A stretch of DNA of 34,014 nt from an uncultured Gammaproteobacteria bacterium (GTDB lineage Bacteria; Pseudomonadota; Gammaproteobacteria; Pseudomonadales; Porticoccaceae): the NCBI GenBank assembly GCA_913060555.1, contig CAJXRS010000022.1:1-34014 (forward strand), in the 5' to 3' direction. Both the position numbers and the translations under genes were made by a program. The notes beneath the pieces are model-generated. The model saw nothing but the letters and a program-made list of their open reading frames with translations, ran no database searches and was not told the DNA's origin. Of the stretch, positions 9,052-17,354 are shown one piece after another (position 1 is the first letter of the stretch; each line of letters begins with the position of its first letter).

Positions 9052-9885
9052 ATGTCCGCCAAGCGAGATATTGCCGAATTGCTGGAACTCATGGCTCGGC
9101 TGCGAGATCCGCAAAGCGGCTGTCCCTGGGATCTGCGCCAGGATTTTCGCAGTATCGCGCCACACACCCTGGAAGAGGCCTGCGAGGTGATCGATGCCAT
9201 CGAACGCGAGGATTACGGACACCTTCCGGAAGAGCTCGGCGATCTGTTGTTTCAGGTGGTGTTCTACGCGCAACTGGGTCGCGAGCGCGGCTGGTTCGAT
9301 TTCGCCACCATCGTATCCGGACTGGTCGAAAAGCTGCTCAGCCGGCACCCGCATGTATTTCCCGATGGCACCTTGGAGAGTCAGCGGTCTCGGGAGACCG
9401 GTGCGCCGGATACCGCCGCCGTCAAAGAAACCTGGGAGCGGATCAAGCAGCGCGAGCGGGAGGCCAGGGGCGCCACTGGCCCGCTGGGCGAGATACCCTT
9501 GACGCTATCGGCGCCGGCGCGGGCGGCGAAGCTGCAGAAGCGAGCCGCCCGGACCGGCTTCGACTGGCCGGATTGGTCGTTGGTGCCGGCCAAGATTCGC
9601 GAAGAACTGGCCGAGGTCGAAGCCGCGGTGGCCACGGGTGATGCCGCGCATACCGAGGAAGAGTTGGGCGATCTGCTGTTCGCCTGTGTCAATCTCGCGC
9701 GCCACCTGGGTGTCGACAGCGATGCCGCGCTGCGCGCAGCCAATCGCAAGTTCGAGCGGCGCTTCGCTGCCATGCTCGCTGCGCTGGACGCCGACGTCGA
9801 AGCCTTCAGCGCGCTAGCGCCGTCCGCCAAAGAGGCGCTGTGGTTGCGCGTCAAACAGGACAGTGGCGCCGATTGCCCGGATTGA
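9052..9885 (+). CDS. mazG: Nucleoside triphosphate pyrophosphohydrolase MazG
   Basis: This 277-residue NTP-PPase hydrolyses (d)NTPs to NMP and PPi; MazG can lower (p)ppGpp-dependent toxicity and clean up non-canonical nucleotides. Two tandem MazG folds are visible. The first has GCPWD, EEACEVIDAI and EELGDLLFQVVFYAQL; the second has REELAEVEAAV and EELGDLLFACVNLARHLG. The acidic EExxE/EExxD metal sites are intact in both. ATG 9052 matches the family start; an in-frame ATG 27 codons upstream lies within relA and is unlikely. It directly follows relA. Confidence 0.94.
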   Translation: MSAKRDIAELLELMARLRDPQSGCPWDLRQDFRSIAPHTLEEACEVIDAIEREDYGHLPEELGDLLFQVVFYAQLGRERGWFDFATIVSGLVEKLLSRHPHVFPDGTLESQRSRETGAPDTAAVKETWERIKQREREARGATGPLGEIPLTLSAPARAAKLQKRAARTGFDWPDWSLVPAKIREELAEVEAAVATGDAAHTEEELGDLLFACVNLARHLGVDSDAALRAANRKFERRFAAMLAALDADVEAFSALAPSAKEALWLRVKQDSGADCPD

Positions 9886-9908
9886 AAGACGCGCGTCGAA
9901 CGCTCGAT

Positions 9909-9964
9909 CGGATTTGGCGGAGCGGATTTGGTGGGGCGGATTTGGTGAGTCGGATTTGGTGTTG
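9909..9964 (+). repeat. 14-bp tandem repeat, four copies, between mazG and adk
   Basis: Four head-to-tail copies of CGGATTTGGNGNNG run at 9909-9922, 9923-9936, 9937-9950 and 9951-9964. The CGGATTTGG core is identical in every copy and the last five bases vary. The block starts 24 bases after the mazG stop and ends 82 bases before the adk ATG, so it sits in the putative adk promoter/leader. Confidence 0.85.
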
Positions 9965-10046
9965 AGGCGATTCCCGATTCTGTGTAAGGTTGCCCGCCTT
10001 ATTGCGCCGCGCAAGGGTGCGTCGCCGATGTTGCGGAGATTTTCCT

Positions 10047-10700
10047 ATGCGTATCATTCTGTTGGGGCCGCCGGGCGCAGGCAAGGGCACTCAGGCCGAG
10101 TTCATCTGCTCGCGTTTCGATATTCCGCAGATCTCCACCGGTGACATGCTGCGCGCCGCGGTCAGCGCCGGCACCGAGCTGGGCATGAAGGCCAAGGACA
10201 TCATGGCCTCCGGAGGGCTGGTTCCCGATGATCTGATCATTGCCCTGGTGCGGGAGCGCATCGCCGCGCCGGATTGCAGGGAAGGATTCCTGTTCGACGG
10301 TTTTCCCCGCACCATTCCCCAGGCGCAAGCGGTGGAGGACGCCGACATCGAGATCGATCGAGTGGTCGAGATCCATGTCGACGACGACGTCATCGTCCAG
10401 CGTCTCAGCGGCCGCCGCGTGCACGAACCTTCCGGCCGGGTCTATCACCTGGAGCACAATCCGCCGCGTAATCCCGGCGTCGACGATGTTACCGGGGAGC
10501 CGCTCGCACAGCGTGCCGACGACTGCGAGGACACGGTACGCAACCGCCTGCGTGTCTACCACGAGCAGACCGAACTCCTGGTCGCTTTCTATCAGGATTA
10601 CGTCCAGCGTCATCCCCAGGGGCCGACCCGTTATCGGCGCGTGGACGGAGTGGGCTCCCTGGCACAGGTCCAGGCCAGGCTCCTGGAGGCGCTGCAATAG
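10047..10700 (+). CDS. adk: Adenylate kinase
   Basis: This 217-residue enzyme catalyses ATP + AMP = 2 ADP. The P-loop [10 protein letters not shown] is at residues 7-16. The AMP-binding segment includes [11 protein letters not shown], and the family signature is [13 protein letters not shown]. The long-form LID ([19 protein letters not shown]) lacks the four zinc cysteines, as in E. coli. ATG 10047 gives the canonical [14 protein letters not shown] start; an upstream in-frame start at 9990 would add 19 Arg-rich residues and is rejected. hemH follows 34 bases downstream, a gene order also seen in enterics. Confidence 0.97.
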   Translation: MRIILLGPPGAGKGTQAEFICSRFDIPQISTGDMLRAAVSAGTELGMKAKDIMASGGLVPDDLIIALVRERIAAPDCREGFLFDGFPRTIPQAQAVEDADIEIDRVVEIHVDDDVIVQRLSGRRVHEPSGRVYHLEHNPPRNPGVDDVTGEPLAQRADDCEDTVRNRLRVYHEQTELLVAFYQDYVQRHPQGPTRYRRVDGVGSLAQVQARLLEALQ

Positions 10701-10734
10701 CGCCGCCTCTGCTCGGCTGCCGAGGGCGCTGCCG

Positions 10735-11721
10735 GTGAACGGTGACTCCCGGGTCCACTGTGGCATCCTGCTGGTCAACCTGGGTTCGCCCCAGGCGCCC
10801 ACGAAGCGCGAGGTGCGCCGCTTCCTGCGCGAGTTTCTGCTCGATTCCCGGGTCGTCGAGCTGCCCCGGCTGCTGTGGTGGCCGCTGCTGAACGGCCTGA
10901 TCATTCCGCTGCGCGCCGCTCGCGTGGCGCGTGCCTATGCTGCCATCTGGGGCCCGGCGGGCTCACCGCTGCGCGGCTACACGCGGGGCCTTGCCGAAAA
11001 ATTGCAGAACGAGCTGCCCGGCGCGGCGGTGCGCTGGGCGGTGACCTACGGAGATCCGGGTATCGCCCGAGGGTTGCGCGAACTCCAGGCCGCAGGTGCC
11101 GAGACTCTGCTGGTGATCCCGCTTTTTCCCCAGTATTCCGCGACCACCACCGCACCCGTCTACGACCGGATAGCGGATATTGTGAAGCAGACGCGCAACA
11201 TTCCCGAGTTGCGCCAGATCAAGGACTACGCCGATCACCCCGCCTATATATCCGCTCTGGCCGACAGCGTGCGCGCCCATTGGCGCGACCAGGGTCGCGG
11301 CGATCGCCTGTTGATGTCCTTTCACGGCATTCCGCAGCGTTGTGCCGATCTCGGCGATCCCTACCCCGATCGGTGTCGCGCTACCGCGAAGTTGTTGGCA
11401 GAGGCGTTGCAGTTGGACGCCGACCAGTGGCAGATCGCCTATCAGTCGCGGTTTGGGCGCCAGCAATGGCTGCAACCCTACACCGACCAAACCCTGTTGC
11501 AGTGGGCAGCAGATGGAATTTCCCGCGTCGATGTGATCTGCCCGGCGTTTGCCGCCGACTGCCTGGAGACCCTGGAGGAAATCGGCGAACAGAATGCGGA
11601 GCTCTTCCGCGGCGCCGGTGGCGATAGCTTGAAGCTGATTCCCTGTTTGAACGATAGTGACTGGCATATCGCCGCGATGCGGGCTCTGATCGACCAATAT
11701 CTTCCCGAGATTTCCGCATAG
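10735..11721 (+). CDS. hemH: Ferrochelatase
   Basis: This 328-residue enzyme inserts Fe2+ into protoporphyrin IX, the last step of protoheme synthesis. Visible motifs are GILLVNLGSPQAP at the N-terminus, YGDP, LLVIPLFPQYSATTTAPVYD, the catalytic-His motif SFHGIPQR, and the acidic motif CPAFAADCLETLEEI. No Fe-S cluster C-terminal extension is evident. The start is GTG 10735, just before the conserved N-terminal strand and preceded by GAGGG at 10722-10726; the open frame extends further upstream only across adk. It probably shares the adk transcript. Confidence 0.95.
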   Translation: MNGDSRVHCGILLVNLGSPQAPTKREVRRFLREFLLDSRVVELPRLLWWPLLNGLIIPLRAARVARAYAAIWGPAGSPLRGYTRGLAEKLQNELPGAAVRWAVTYGDPGIARGLRELQAAGAETLLVIPLFPQYSATTTAPVYDRIADIVKQTRNIPELRQIKDYADHPAYISALADSVRAHWRDQGRGDRLLMSFHGIPQRCADLGDPYPDRCRATAKLLAEALQLDADQWQIAYQSRFGRQQWLQPYTDQTLLQWAADGISRVDVICPAFAADCLETLEEIGEQNAELFRGAGGDSLKLIPCLNDSDWHIAAMRALIDQYLPEISA

Positions 11722-11768
11722 TCGAAATTTTTGGAAGTATATCCCTGCACCAAAAAAATTCTTCGGTC

Positions 11769-11799
11769 AATAGACAACTCAAAAGTGCTTCTATAAACT
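11769..11799 (+). promoter_or_regulatory. Candidate sigma-70 promoter for the H1-like protein gene
   Basis: TAGACA at 11771-11776 matches five of six bases of the -35 consensus. TAAACT (11794-11799) follows with a 17-base spacer, and TATAAA (11792-11797) is an overlapping -10 with a 15-base spacer. The element sits in a 133-base intergenic region that is about 40% GC by direct count, far below its surroundings. Confidence 0.45.
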
Positions 11800-11816
11800 T
11801 CGGAACGTTAACTTGC

Positions 11817-11835
11817 CGGGAACAAAAAATTCCCG
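11817..11835 (+). other. Inverted repeat in the leader of the H1-like gene
   Basis: CGGGAA (11817-11822) and TTCCCG (11830-11835) flank an A-rich 7-base spacer. The element is 19 bases upstream of the ATG and just before the AAGGAGA ribosome-binding site. It could be an mRNA hairpin or an operator. Confidence 0.4.
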
Positions 11836-11854
11836 CACTTCAAGGAGACGTCGA

Positions 11855-12622
11855 ATGGCCGAAACAAAAGTCGATAGCAAAGCGAACATCAAGCAGGCTG
11901 AATCGGCGCTGGCAGCAGCGCGCAAGGTGGTTTCGCAACAATCAGCCAAACTTGCCAAGGCGCGGGCGCAAGTGAAATCCCTGCGTGAGAAAGCCGTCCA
12001 GACGGGAACCAAGACAGCCCAGGCGGCATTGGTTCGGGCCCGGGAAAACGTGCGCAAGGAGACCTCGGCCATGGAAGAGGCGCGGGAACGTGCGCGTAAG
12101 GCGATGGCGGAACGCAAGCTCGCCAAGTTGATCGCTGCCAGGGATGAAGTGGTCGAGCGCGCCAGCGCCCGCGTCGACAAGGTGCGCAAGACCATGGAGG
12201 TACGACGCAGCAAGGAGCTGGCCGCGGCGCTCGGAAAATTCGAACAGCGCTGGCTCAAACGCCGCACGGCCGCCGATCAACGCAAACTGAGATCCTCCGA
12301 GGTCAAGGCGGAGCGGCGCATCAAGGCGGCAGAGAAAAAAATCCAGGAAGGCCTGAAGGCCTTGGAAAAGAAAGGTGTGGTGAGCGACGAGACCGTCGGT
12401 GCGGTCAAGGCGACAACTGCGAAAACAGCCACCGCCAAAAAGGCGGCGCCGGCGCGAAGCGCGAAACCCGCGACCAGGAAAGCCGGTACCAGAGGCGCAC
12501 GCGGCGCTCGGGCACAAACCGCGAAAACCCGGGCGCCGGCCGGGGCACGCCGGCGCGGCGCGGGTACCCGCGGTCGGCCGCCCGGCAAGGCAGCTTCGGC
12601 GGCGGCCGCGAAGTCGGAGTGA
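11855..12622 (+). CDS. Histone H1-like, Lys/Arg/Ala-rich coiled-coil protein
   Basis: This 255-residue, strongly basic protein has two parts. Residues about 5-190 are charged, Ala-rich and helical, with heptad-like spacing that suggests a long coiled coil. Residues about 190-255 form a low-complexity tail of Lys, Arg, Ala, Thr, Gly and Pro resembling eukaryotic H1 tails and AlgP/Hc1-type bacterial proteins. Near the end, TRGRPPGK (238-245) contains an RGRP core like an AT-hook. The ATG at 11855 follows a good AAGGAGA site; an upstream in-frame ATG (11813) lies inside the leader hairpin and is less likely. It is monocistronic, with its own promoter region and terminator. DNA binding or nucleoid organisation is inference; no enzymatic motif is visible. 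Confidence 0.75.
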   Translation: MAETKVDSKANIKQAESALAAARKVVSQQSAKLAKARAQVKSLREKAVQTGTKTAQAALVRARENVRKETSAMEEARERARKAMAERKLAKLIAARDEVVERASARVDKVRKTMEVRRSKELAAALGKFEQRWLKRRTAADQRKLRSSEVKAERRIKAAEKKIQEGLKALEKKGVVSDETVGAVKATTAKTATAKKAAPARSAKPATRKAGTRGARGARAQTAKTRAPAGARRRGAGTRGRPPGKAASAAAAKSE

Positions 12623-12690
12623 CCGGCCCGGCGGGGCGATCGCCGAGAATTCCCGCACTCCCGGACCTGCTTCGCGGGCTCGGTCGTCAC

Positions 12691-12722
12691 CAAGGGCAGT
12701 CGTTTCCATACGACTGCCCTTG
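12691..12722 (+). terminator. Stem-loop terminator after the H1-like gene
   Basis: CAAGGGCAGTCG (12691-12702) and CGACTGCCCTTG (12711-12722) form a perfect 12-bp stem with an 8-base loop. The downstream T content is modest (GCGCGTTTCCCCC), so termination may be partial. The hairpin lies 69 bases after the stop and 55 bases before tsaB. Confidence 0.65.
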
Positions 12723-12776
12723 CGCGTTTCCCCCTTGTCGTGATGCGATCTTTCTTCTGGCTGCGGACCTTGGCTG

Positions 12777-13484
12777 ATGGCGTCGCTGGCAATCGAAACT
12801 TCCGCGGATCTGTGCTCGGTGGCGCTGGGCATGGGCGACGAGGTGTTGGAACGGCGGATCACCGAGCCGCGCGGCCACAATCGATTACTGCTCCCCGCAA
12901 TCCATGAACTGCTCGCCGAAGGCGGCTACCGCCTCGAACAGCTCGATGCGCTGGCAGTGGGAGTCGGCCCCGGCTCCTTCACCGGGCTGCGGATCGGTAT
13001 CGGGGTGGCGCAGGGCCTGGCGTTCGGCGCCGGCCTGGGCGTGATTCCGGTGTCCTCGCTCGCCGCGCTCGCGCAGGCGGGTGTCCGCGCCGGAGTGGTG
13101 GCGGATGCTGAGCTGGTGTTGCCGGCGGTCGATGCCCGCATGGGCCAGCTGTATTGGGGGCTCTACCGGCGCCAGGGCGCGCTGGTGGTCGCGCTGAGCG
13201 AGGATTGTCTCGATTCTCCCGCGGCCATGGCGCAGGCCGTCGCAGCGCTGCTCGGAAAACAGCTGCCGGCCGCGCTGGGCAACGGTTGGCAAGCGGCGCC
13301 GCCGGATTTGCCGGTGCGCCCGGTGAAACAGGAGCTGGCGGCGCTCGCCGTCGATGTGCTGCGCCTCGCCGAACCCCTGTGGGCCGCCGGGGCGCTGATA
13401 TCCCCCGAGCACCTCGAACCCCGGTATCTCAGGGGCAGCGATCATTGGACGCGGCAGGGGGATGGCAAAGGGGTGCTGACATGA
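12777..13484 (+). CDS. tsaB: tRNA threonylcarbamoyladenosine biosynthesis protein TsaB
   Basis: This 235-residue ASKHA-fold protein is a partner of TsaD and TsaE in making t6A37 on ANN-decoding tRNAs. The N-terminal ASLAIETSADLCSVALG and the segment GVGPGSFTGLRIGIGVAQGLAFG are diagnostic. Like other TsaB proteins it lacks the metal-binding histidines of TsaD. Length is close to E. coli TsaB (231). Its stop overlaps the start of the next gene (ACATGA), suggesting coupled expression. Confidence 0.93.
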   Translation: MASLAIETSADLCSVALGMGDEVLERRITEPRGHNRLLLPAIHELLAEGGYRLEQLDALAVGVGPGSFTGLRIGIGVAQGLAFGAGLGVIPVSSLAALAQAGVRAGVVADAELVLPAVDARMGQLYWGLYRRQGALVVALSEDCLDSPAAMAQAVAALLGKQLPAALGNGWQAAPPDLPVRPVKQELAALAVDVLRLAEPLWAAGALISPEHLEPRYLRGSDHWTRQGDGKGVLT

Positions 13485-14380
13485 GCGAAAAAGTTGCCTT
13501 TATCGGCCTGGGTGTGATGGGGTTTCCCATGGCCGGCCACCTCAGCCGCGCCGGCCTGGACGTGGCTGTGTACAACCGGACTCCGGCCAGATCCGCGGCC
13601 TGGCACCGGCAGTTCACAGGGCGCGTCGCGCCCAGCCCGGCTGCCGCCGCGGCCGACGCCCAGGTGGTGTTCGCCTGCGTGGGGCGCGATGCCGACGTTC
13701 GCGAGATCGCGCTGGGCGCGCAGGGTGCCCTCGCGGCCATGGCGCCCGGCGCCGTGTTCGTCGATCACACCACGGCCTCTGCGCAACTCGCGCGTGAGCT
13801 GGACGGCCATTGCCGCGAACTCGGACTGGGTTTTCTGGACGCTCCGGTGAGCGGCGGCGAGCAGGGTGCGCAACAGGGCCGCCTCACGGTGATGTGCGGC
13901 GGCGCGCCGGACACCTTCGCGCGCGCGGCGCCCATCCTCGACCATTACGCGCGCGCGGTGCGCTTGCTGGGCCCAGCCGGCAGCGGCCAGTTGTGCAAGA
14001 TGGTGAACCAGATCTGTATCGCCGGCGTCGTGCAGGGCCTCGCCGAAGGCATCCATTTCGCGCTTCGCGCCGGGCTCGACGCGGCGGCCGTCATCGAGGT
14101 GATCTCCCAGGGCGCGGCCCAGTCCTGGCAGATGGACAACCGCCACGCCACCATGATCCGCGGCGAGTACGAGCACGGTTTCGCGGTCGACTGGATGCGC
14201 AAGGATCTCGATATCCTGCTGGCCGAGGCGCGCCGCAACGGCGCGCGCCTGCCGCTCGCGGCGCTGGTCGATCAGTTCTACGCGGATGTGCAGGCCGCGG
14301 GCGGTGGGCGCTGGGATACTTCGAGCCTGCTCAGCCGCCTGGAGGCGCAGGCCGCCGACGGCGGAGGAGCGGACCAATGA
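13481..14380 (+). CDS. NAD(P)-dependent beta-hydroxyacid dehydrogenase (3-hydroxyisobutyrate dehydrogenase family)
   Basis: This 299-residue protein oxidises or reduces a beta-hydroxyacid or its semialdehyde. The Rossmann motif is [15 protein letters not shown] (residues 7-21). The substrate loop [22 protein letters not shown] and the catalytic-Lys helix [12 protein letters not shown] are intact, followed by the all-helical C-terminal domain. The substrate (3-hydroxyisobutyrate, glyoxylate/succinic semialdehyde or tartronate semialdehyde) cannot be told from sequence alone. It is coupled by 4-base overlaps to tsaB before it and the aminopeptidase after it. Confidence 0.88.
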   Translation: MSEKVAFIGLGVMGFPMAGHLSRAGLDVAVYNRTPARSAAWHRQFTGRVAPSPAAAAADAQVVFACVGRDADVREIALGAQGALAAMAPGAVFVDHTTASAQLARELDGHCRELGLGFLDAPVSGGEQGAQQGRLTVMCGGAPDTFARAAPILDHYARAVRLLGPAGSGQLCKMVNQICIAGVVQGLAEGIHFALRAGLDAAAVIEVISQGAAQSWQMDNRHATMIRGEYEHGFAVDWMRKDLDILLAEARRNGARLPLAALVDQFYADVQAAGGGRWDTSSLLSRLEAQAADGGGADQ

Positions 14381-15672
14381 CCCAGGCCGAGACCTTCAAC
14401 GCCGGCCTGCTCGCCTTTCTGGCGCAGTCTCCGACGCCCTTTCACGCCACCACTGGCCTGGCGGGGATGCTCGACGACGCGGGTTTCGAGGCCCTGCCGG
14501 AAACCGCCGACTGGGCGTTGCGCCCCGGAGGTCGCTATTACACGGTGCGCAATGGCTCCTCTATCGTCGCCTTCGCGCTGGGTGCCGATGCCCGACAGCG
14601 CACCGGCATTCGCATGCTGGGTGCCCACACCGACAGCCCCTGCCTGATGGTGCGGCCCAGGCCCGAGGCCAACAGGCGCGGCTACTTCCAGCTCGGCGTC
14701 GAGGTATACGGCGGCGTGCTGCTCAACCCCTGGTTCGACCGCGATCTGTCGCTCGCCGGGCGGGTGGTGGTGCGCACCGCGGACGGCGCCTTGCGCGCCC
14801 GGCTGGTGGACCTGCGGCGGCCGGTGGCAGTGATCCCCAGTCTGGCGATCCACCTGGATCGGGACGCCAACCGCCAGCGCAGCATCAATCCGGAGACCGA
14901 TATCCAGCCCCTGCTCGGGCAACTGGCCGGCGACGCCCGCGGGGATCTGCGCGGCCTGCTGGCCGCTGAACTCGGGATAGCCGCGGATCAGGTGCTGGAT
15001 TACGAGCTCTGTCTCTATGACACCCAGGCGCCGGCACTGCTGGGATTGCAGTCGGAATTCATCGCCTCGGCGCGTCTCGACAACCTGCTCAGCTGCTATG
15101 TGGGCATCCGCGCGTTGATCGAGGCCGACAGCGAGGAAACCCGCCTGGTGGTGTGCAGCGATCACGAAGAGGTGGGCAGCGGTTCCACCAGTGGCGCCCA
15201 GGGGCCTTTCCTGGAGTCCGTGCTGACCCGGCTGCTGCCGGATGCCGCCGACCGCAGCCGTGCGCTGGCAGCCTCATTGCTGTTGTCCACCGACAACGCC
15301 CACGGCATTCATCCCAATTTCCCCACCCGCCACGATGCCGGTCACGGGCCGCTGCTCAACCAGGGGCCGGTGCTGAAGATCAATCACAACCAGCGCTACG
15401 CCACCAACAGCCTGACCGCCGCCCGGGTGCGGGAGTGGGCGCGGGCGGCGGACATCCAGTTGCAGCACTTCGTGGCCCGCAATGACATGGGTTGCGGCAC
15501 TACCATAGGGCCGATCACGGCCACCCGGCTGGGCGTGCCCACCCTGGATCTGGGCGTGCCCACCTTCGCCATGCATTCGATCCGCGAACTTGCCGGGGCC
15601 GCCGATGCCCAGGCGCTGTTCCTGCTGGCCAAACAGTGCTTCCGCCACCCCGGGTCGCTGGCCGTCAGCTGA
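14377..15672 (+). CDS. apeB: M18 family aminopeptidase
   Basis: This 431-residue, di-zinc exopeptidase releases N-terminal residues, preferably acidic in characterised homologues. Metal and active-site segments are visible: [43 protein letters not shown] and the C-terminal [10 protein letters not shown]. Length matches M18 enzymes (about 430). The ATG at 14377 sits in the stop of the dehydrogenase gene (ATGA). It is probably the last gene of a tsaB-dehydrogenase-apeB transcript, facing rsmE tail to tail with a 15-base gap. Confidence 0.92.
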   Translation: MTQAETFNAGLLAFLAQSPTPFHATTGLAGMLDDAGFEALPETADWALRPGGRYYTVRNGSSIVAFALGADARQRTGIRMLGAHTDSPCLMVRPRPEANRRGYFQLGVEVYGGVLLNPWFDRDLSLAGRVVVRTADGALRARLVDLRRPVAVIPSLAIHLDRDANRQRSINPETDIQPLLGQLAGDARGDLRGLLAAELGIAADQVLDYELCLYDTQAPALLGLQSEFIASARLDNLLSCYVGIRALIEADSEETRLVVCSDHEEVGSGSTSGAQGPFLESVLTRLLPDAADRSRALAASLLLSTDNAHGIHPNFPTRHDAGHGPLLNQGPVLKINHNQRYATNSLTAARVREWARAADIQLQHFVARNDMGCGTTIGPITATRLGVPTLDLGVPTFAMHSIRELAGAADAQALFLLAKQCFRHPGSLAVS

Positions 15673-15687
15673 ACCGTCGCCGCGCCT

Positions 15688-16401
15688 TCAGGCCAGCGCC
15701 AGGACACCCAGCGCCATGGCCACCGCCACCTCGACGCTGAGGATCCGCTCACCCAGGGATACCGGCGTGAACCCCCGCTGCCCGAAGCATTCGACCTCGT
15801 AGGGGATGAAGCCACCTTCCGGCCCCAGGGCCAGAATCAGCGGCTGCCCGCGGGCGCTGGCCAGGTCGCCACCGACCCCCGGATGCGCGATCAGGCGCTG
15901 GCGGGTGCCGGCAATGGCGTCGAGTTCATCCTCGATGAAGGGCTTGAAACGGCGGTGGCTGAGCACACGGGGGAGCATGGTGTCCCGCGCCAGCTCCAGG
16001 GCCAGCAGGAGTTCCTCGCGCAGCCGCTGTGGCGCCAACAGCGGTGTCTGCCAGTAGCTCTTGTCCACCCGCCAGCTGTGGATCAGGTGGATTTCCTTGG
16101 TGCCCAACAGGGTCGCCGCGCGCAGGGCGCGGCGCAGCACCTTGGGCCGCGGCAGCGCCAGCACCAGAGAGACCGGTGACGGCGGCGGCGGGGGGCTGTC
16201 CAGCTGTACCGCAAACTCGGCGCCTTCGGCGCCCAGGTGGAGCAGGGTGGCGGTACCCAGGGGGCCGTCCAGCAGTCCCGCGCGCAGCGCGTCGCCCGGC
16301 GCCGGCCGCAGAACCTCGCGCAGATGGGTCAGGCGTCGGCCGCCGACCCGAACCCGCCGCGAGTCGATGAAATCCTCGGATTGCAGTAACAGGAGATTCA
16401 A
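15688..16401 (-). CDS. rsmE: 16S rRNA (uracil-1498-N3)-methyltransferase RsmE
   Basis: This 237-residue SPOUT-class enzyme methylates U1498 of 16S rRNA. The N-terminus MNLLLLQSEDFID and the PUA-like domain match one RsmE subfamily. The SAM-binding trefoil knot is seen in LALGPEGGFIPYEVE and LGERILSVEVAVAMALG. The last motif normally reads ILRVETA or ILRTETA, so Arg and Thr are replaced here by Ser and Val. The best start is TTG at 16401, because homologues begin with MNLLLL. This start lies only 6 bases beyond the encoded CCA of tRNA-Arg, leaving no room for a ribosome-binding site outside the tRNA. Confidence 0.9.
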   Translation of the reverse strand: MNLLLLQSEDFIDSRRVRVGGRRLTHLREVLRPAPGDALRAGLLDGPLGTATLLHLGAEGAEFAVQLDSPPPPPSPVSLVLALPRPKVLRRALRAATLLGTKEIHLIHSWRVDKSYWQTPLLAPQRLREELLLALELARDTMLPRVLSHRRFKPFIEDELDAIAGTRQRLIAHPGVGGDLASARGQPLILALGPEGGFIPYEVECFGQRGFTPVSLGERILSVEVAVAMALGVLALA

Positions 16402-16407
16402 GGGAAT

Positions 16408-16484
16408 TGGCGTCCCGGAGAGGATTCGAACCTCTGACCTGCCCCTTAGGAGGGGGCCGCGCTATCCAGCTGTGCCACCGGGAC
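16408..16484 (-). tRNA. tRNA-Arg (anticodon CCT)
   Basis: Read on the minus strand, the sequence folds into a cloverleaf. The acceptor stem is GTCCCGG/CCGGGAC, and the D arm has one A-C mismatch. The anticodon stem is GCCCC/GGGGC with loop CTCCTAA (anticodon CCT at 16448-16450). The T arm is AGAGG-TTCGAAT-CCTCT and the discriminator is G. CCA is encoded at 16410-16408. It decodes AGG arginine codons. Confidence 0.97.
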
Positions 16485-16504
16485 GGTATGGTTCAGGGCC
16501 ACCC

Positions 16505-16534
16505 ATTATAGGGGCCAGCAGCGGCGGGAGACAG
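16505..16534 (-). promoter_or_regulatory. Promoter of tRNA-Arg (and probably rsmE)
   Basis: On the minus strand a perfect TATAAT -10 lies at 16510-16505, 20 bases upstream of the mature tRNA 5' end. The best -35 is CTGTCT (16534-16529), a weak match with an 18-base spacer. Since rsmE starts 6 bases after the tRNA, this promoter probably drives both. Confidence 0.6.
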
Positions 16535-16636
16535 CCTCGGAGTTGGCGAAAAAATGCGCGTCCCGTGCTGCTTTGCTTTGCCATTCTGGCACACGCCCGG
16601 GTCTGTGGCCGCGAGATCTGGAAAATCCGCAAGCTC

Positions 16637-17338
16637 TCAGCGACCGTCGAGCAGCAGGTCCCGCGCGGCATTGACCTTGGCGGCCAGGTAGTCGTTACCG
16701 CCGCGGTCCGGGTGCAGCTTTTGCATCAGGCGCTTGTGCGCGTGCAGGATCTCGTCGCGGTCGGCGCCCGGTGGCAGGCCGAGAATCCGCCAGGCCTCTT
16801 CTTCATCGGGGCGCTCCACGCTGGGCGGCGCTTCCGTCTTGCCCTGGAAGCGGCGCGCGATATAGGCGTTGAGCAGCCAGCGGGATTTGCGGTCGTCGGC
16901 GGGCAGCTCGGTCAGCAGGGCATCGAGCTCGGCGCGATCCAGGCTGGACAACTGCCGTCCCGCGTGGCGCCCCTGCAACACCTGCCCGTCGATGGCGCCG
17001 GAGCCCGGGTCGATGCGTACTTCCAGGACCGCGGTGCGGAATTTGGGCACGAAACCGCGCCCGCCCGCGCGGCGCCACAGGCGCAGCACAGGCAGGGCGC
17101 GCAGGCCCATCGAGAACAGGCCCCGGGCAATGGGCAGCAGTGCCGCCAGGGCAGCGGTAAGCCAGTGCGCGCGGCCGCTGAGCACCAGTACCAGGGCGAT
17201 GGCCGGGACCCCGATACTGAGACCCCGCCAGATCAGCGCGCGGCGGCGTTCGGGGGGCAGGGTGCGCAGCGCCTTGCCCCGCTGCCAGGCGTACCACAGC
17301 AGGTAGGCGATGACCGCCGCCAGGACCAGTTTGGCCAT
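16637..17338 (-). CDS. Membrane-anchored J-domain protein (DnaJ-like)
   Basis: This 233-residue protein has two N-terminal hydrophobic segments (about residues 3-18 and 38-72), a middle basic domain, and a C-terminal J domain from about residue 178. The J-domain HPD tripeptide is at 209-211 in QKLHPDRGGNDYLA, the form seen in Tim14/DjlA-type J proteins. It probably recruits DnaK at the inner membrane; the client is unknown. It lies 16 bases downstream of trhP on the same strand, so they may be co-transcribed. It is not DjlA by order, because the J domain is present but the TerB-like domain is not seen. Confidence 0.85.
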   Translation of the reverse strand: MAKLVLAAVIAYLLWYAWQRGKALRTLPPERRRALIWRGLSIGVPAIALVLVLSGRAHWLTAALAALLPIARGLFSMGLRALPVLRLWRRAGGRGFVPKFRTAVLEVRIDPGSGAIDGQVLQGRHAGRQLSSLDRAELDALLTELPADDRKSRWLLNAYIARRFQGKTEAPPSVERPDEEEAWRILGLPPGADRDEILHAHKRLMQKLHPDRGGNDYLAAKVNAARDLLLDGR

Positions 17339-17354
17339 GAGCCGCGCGCCGCGC

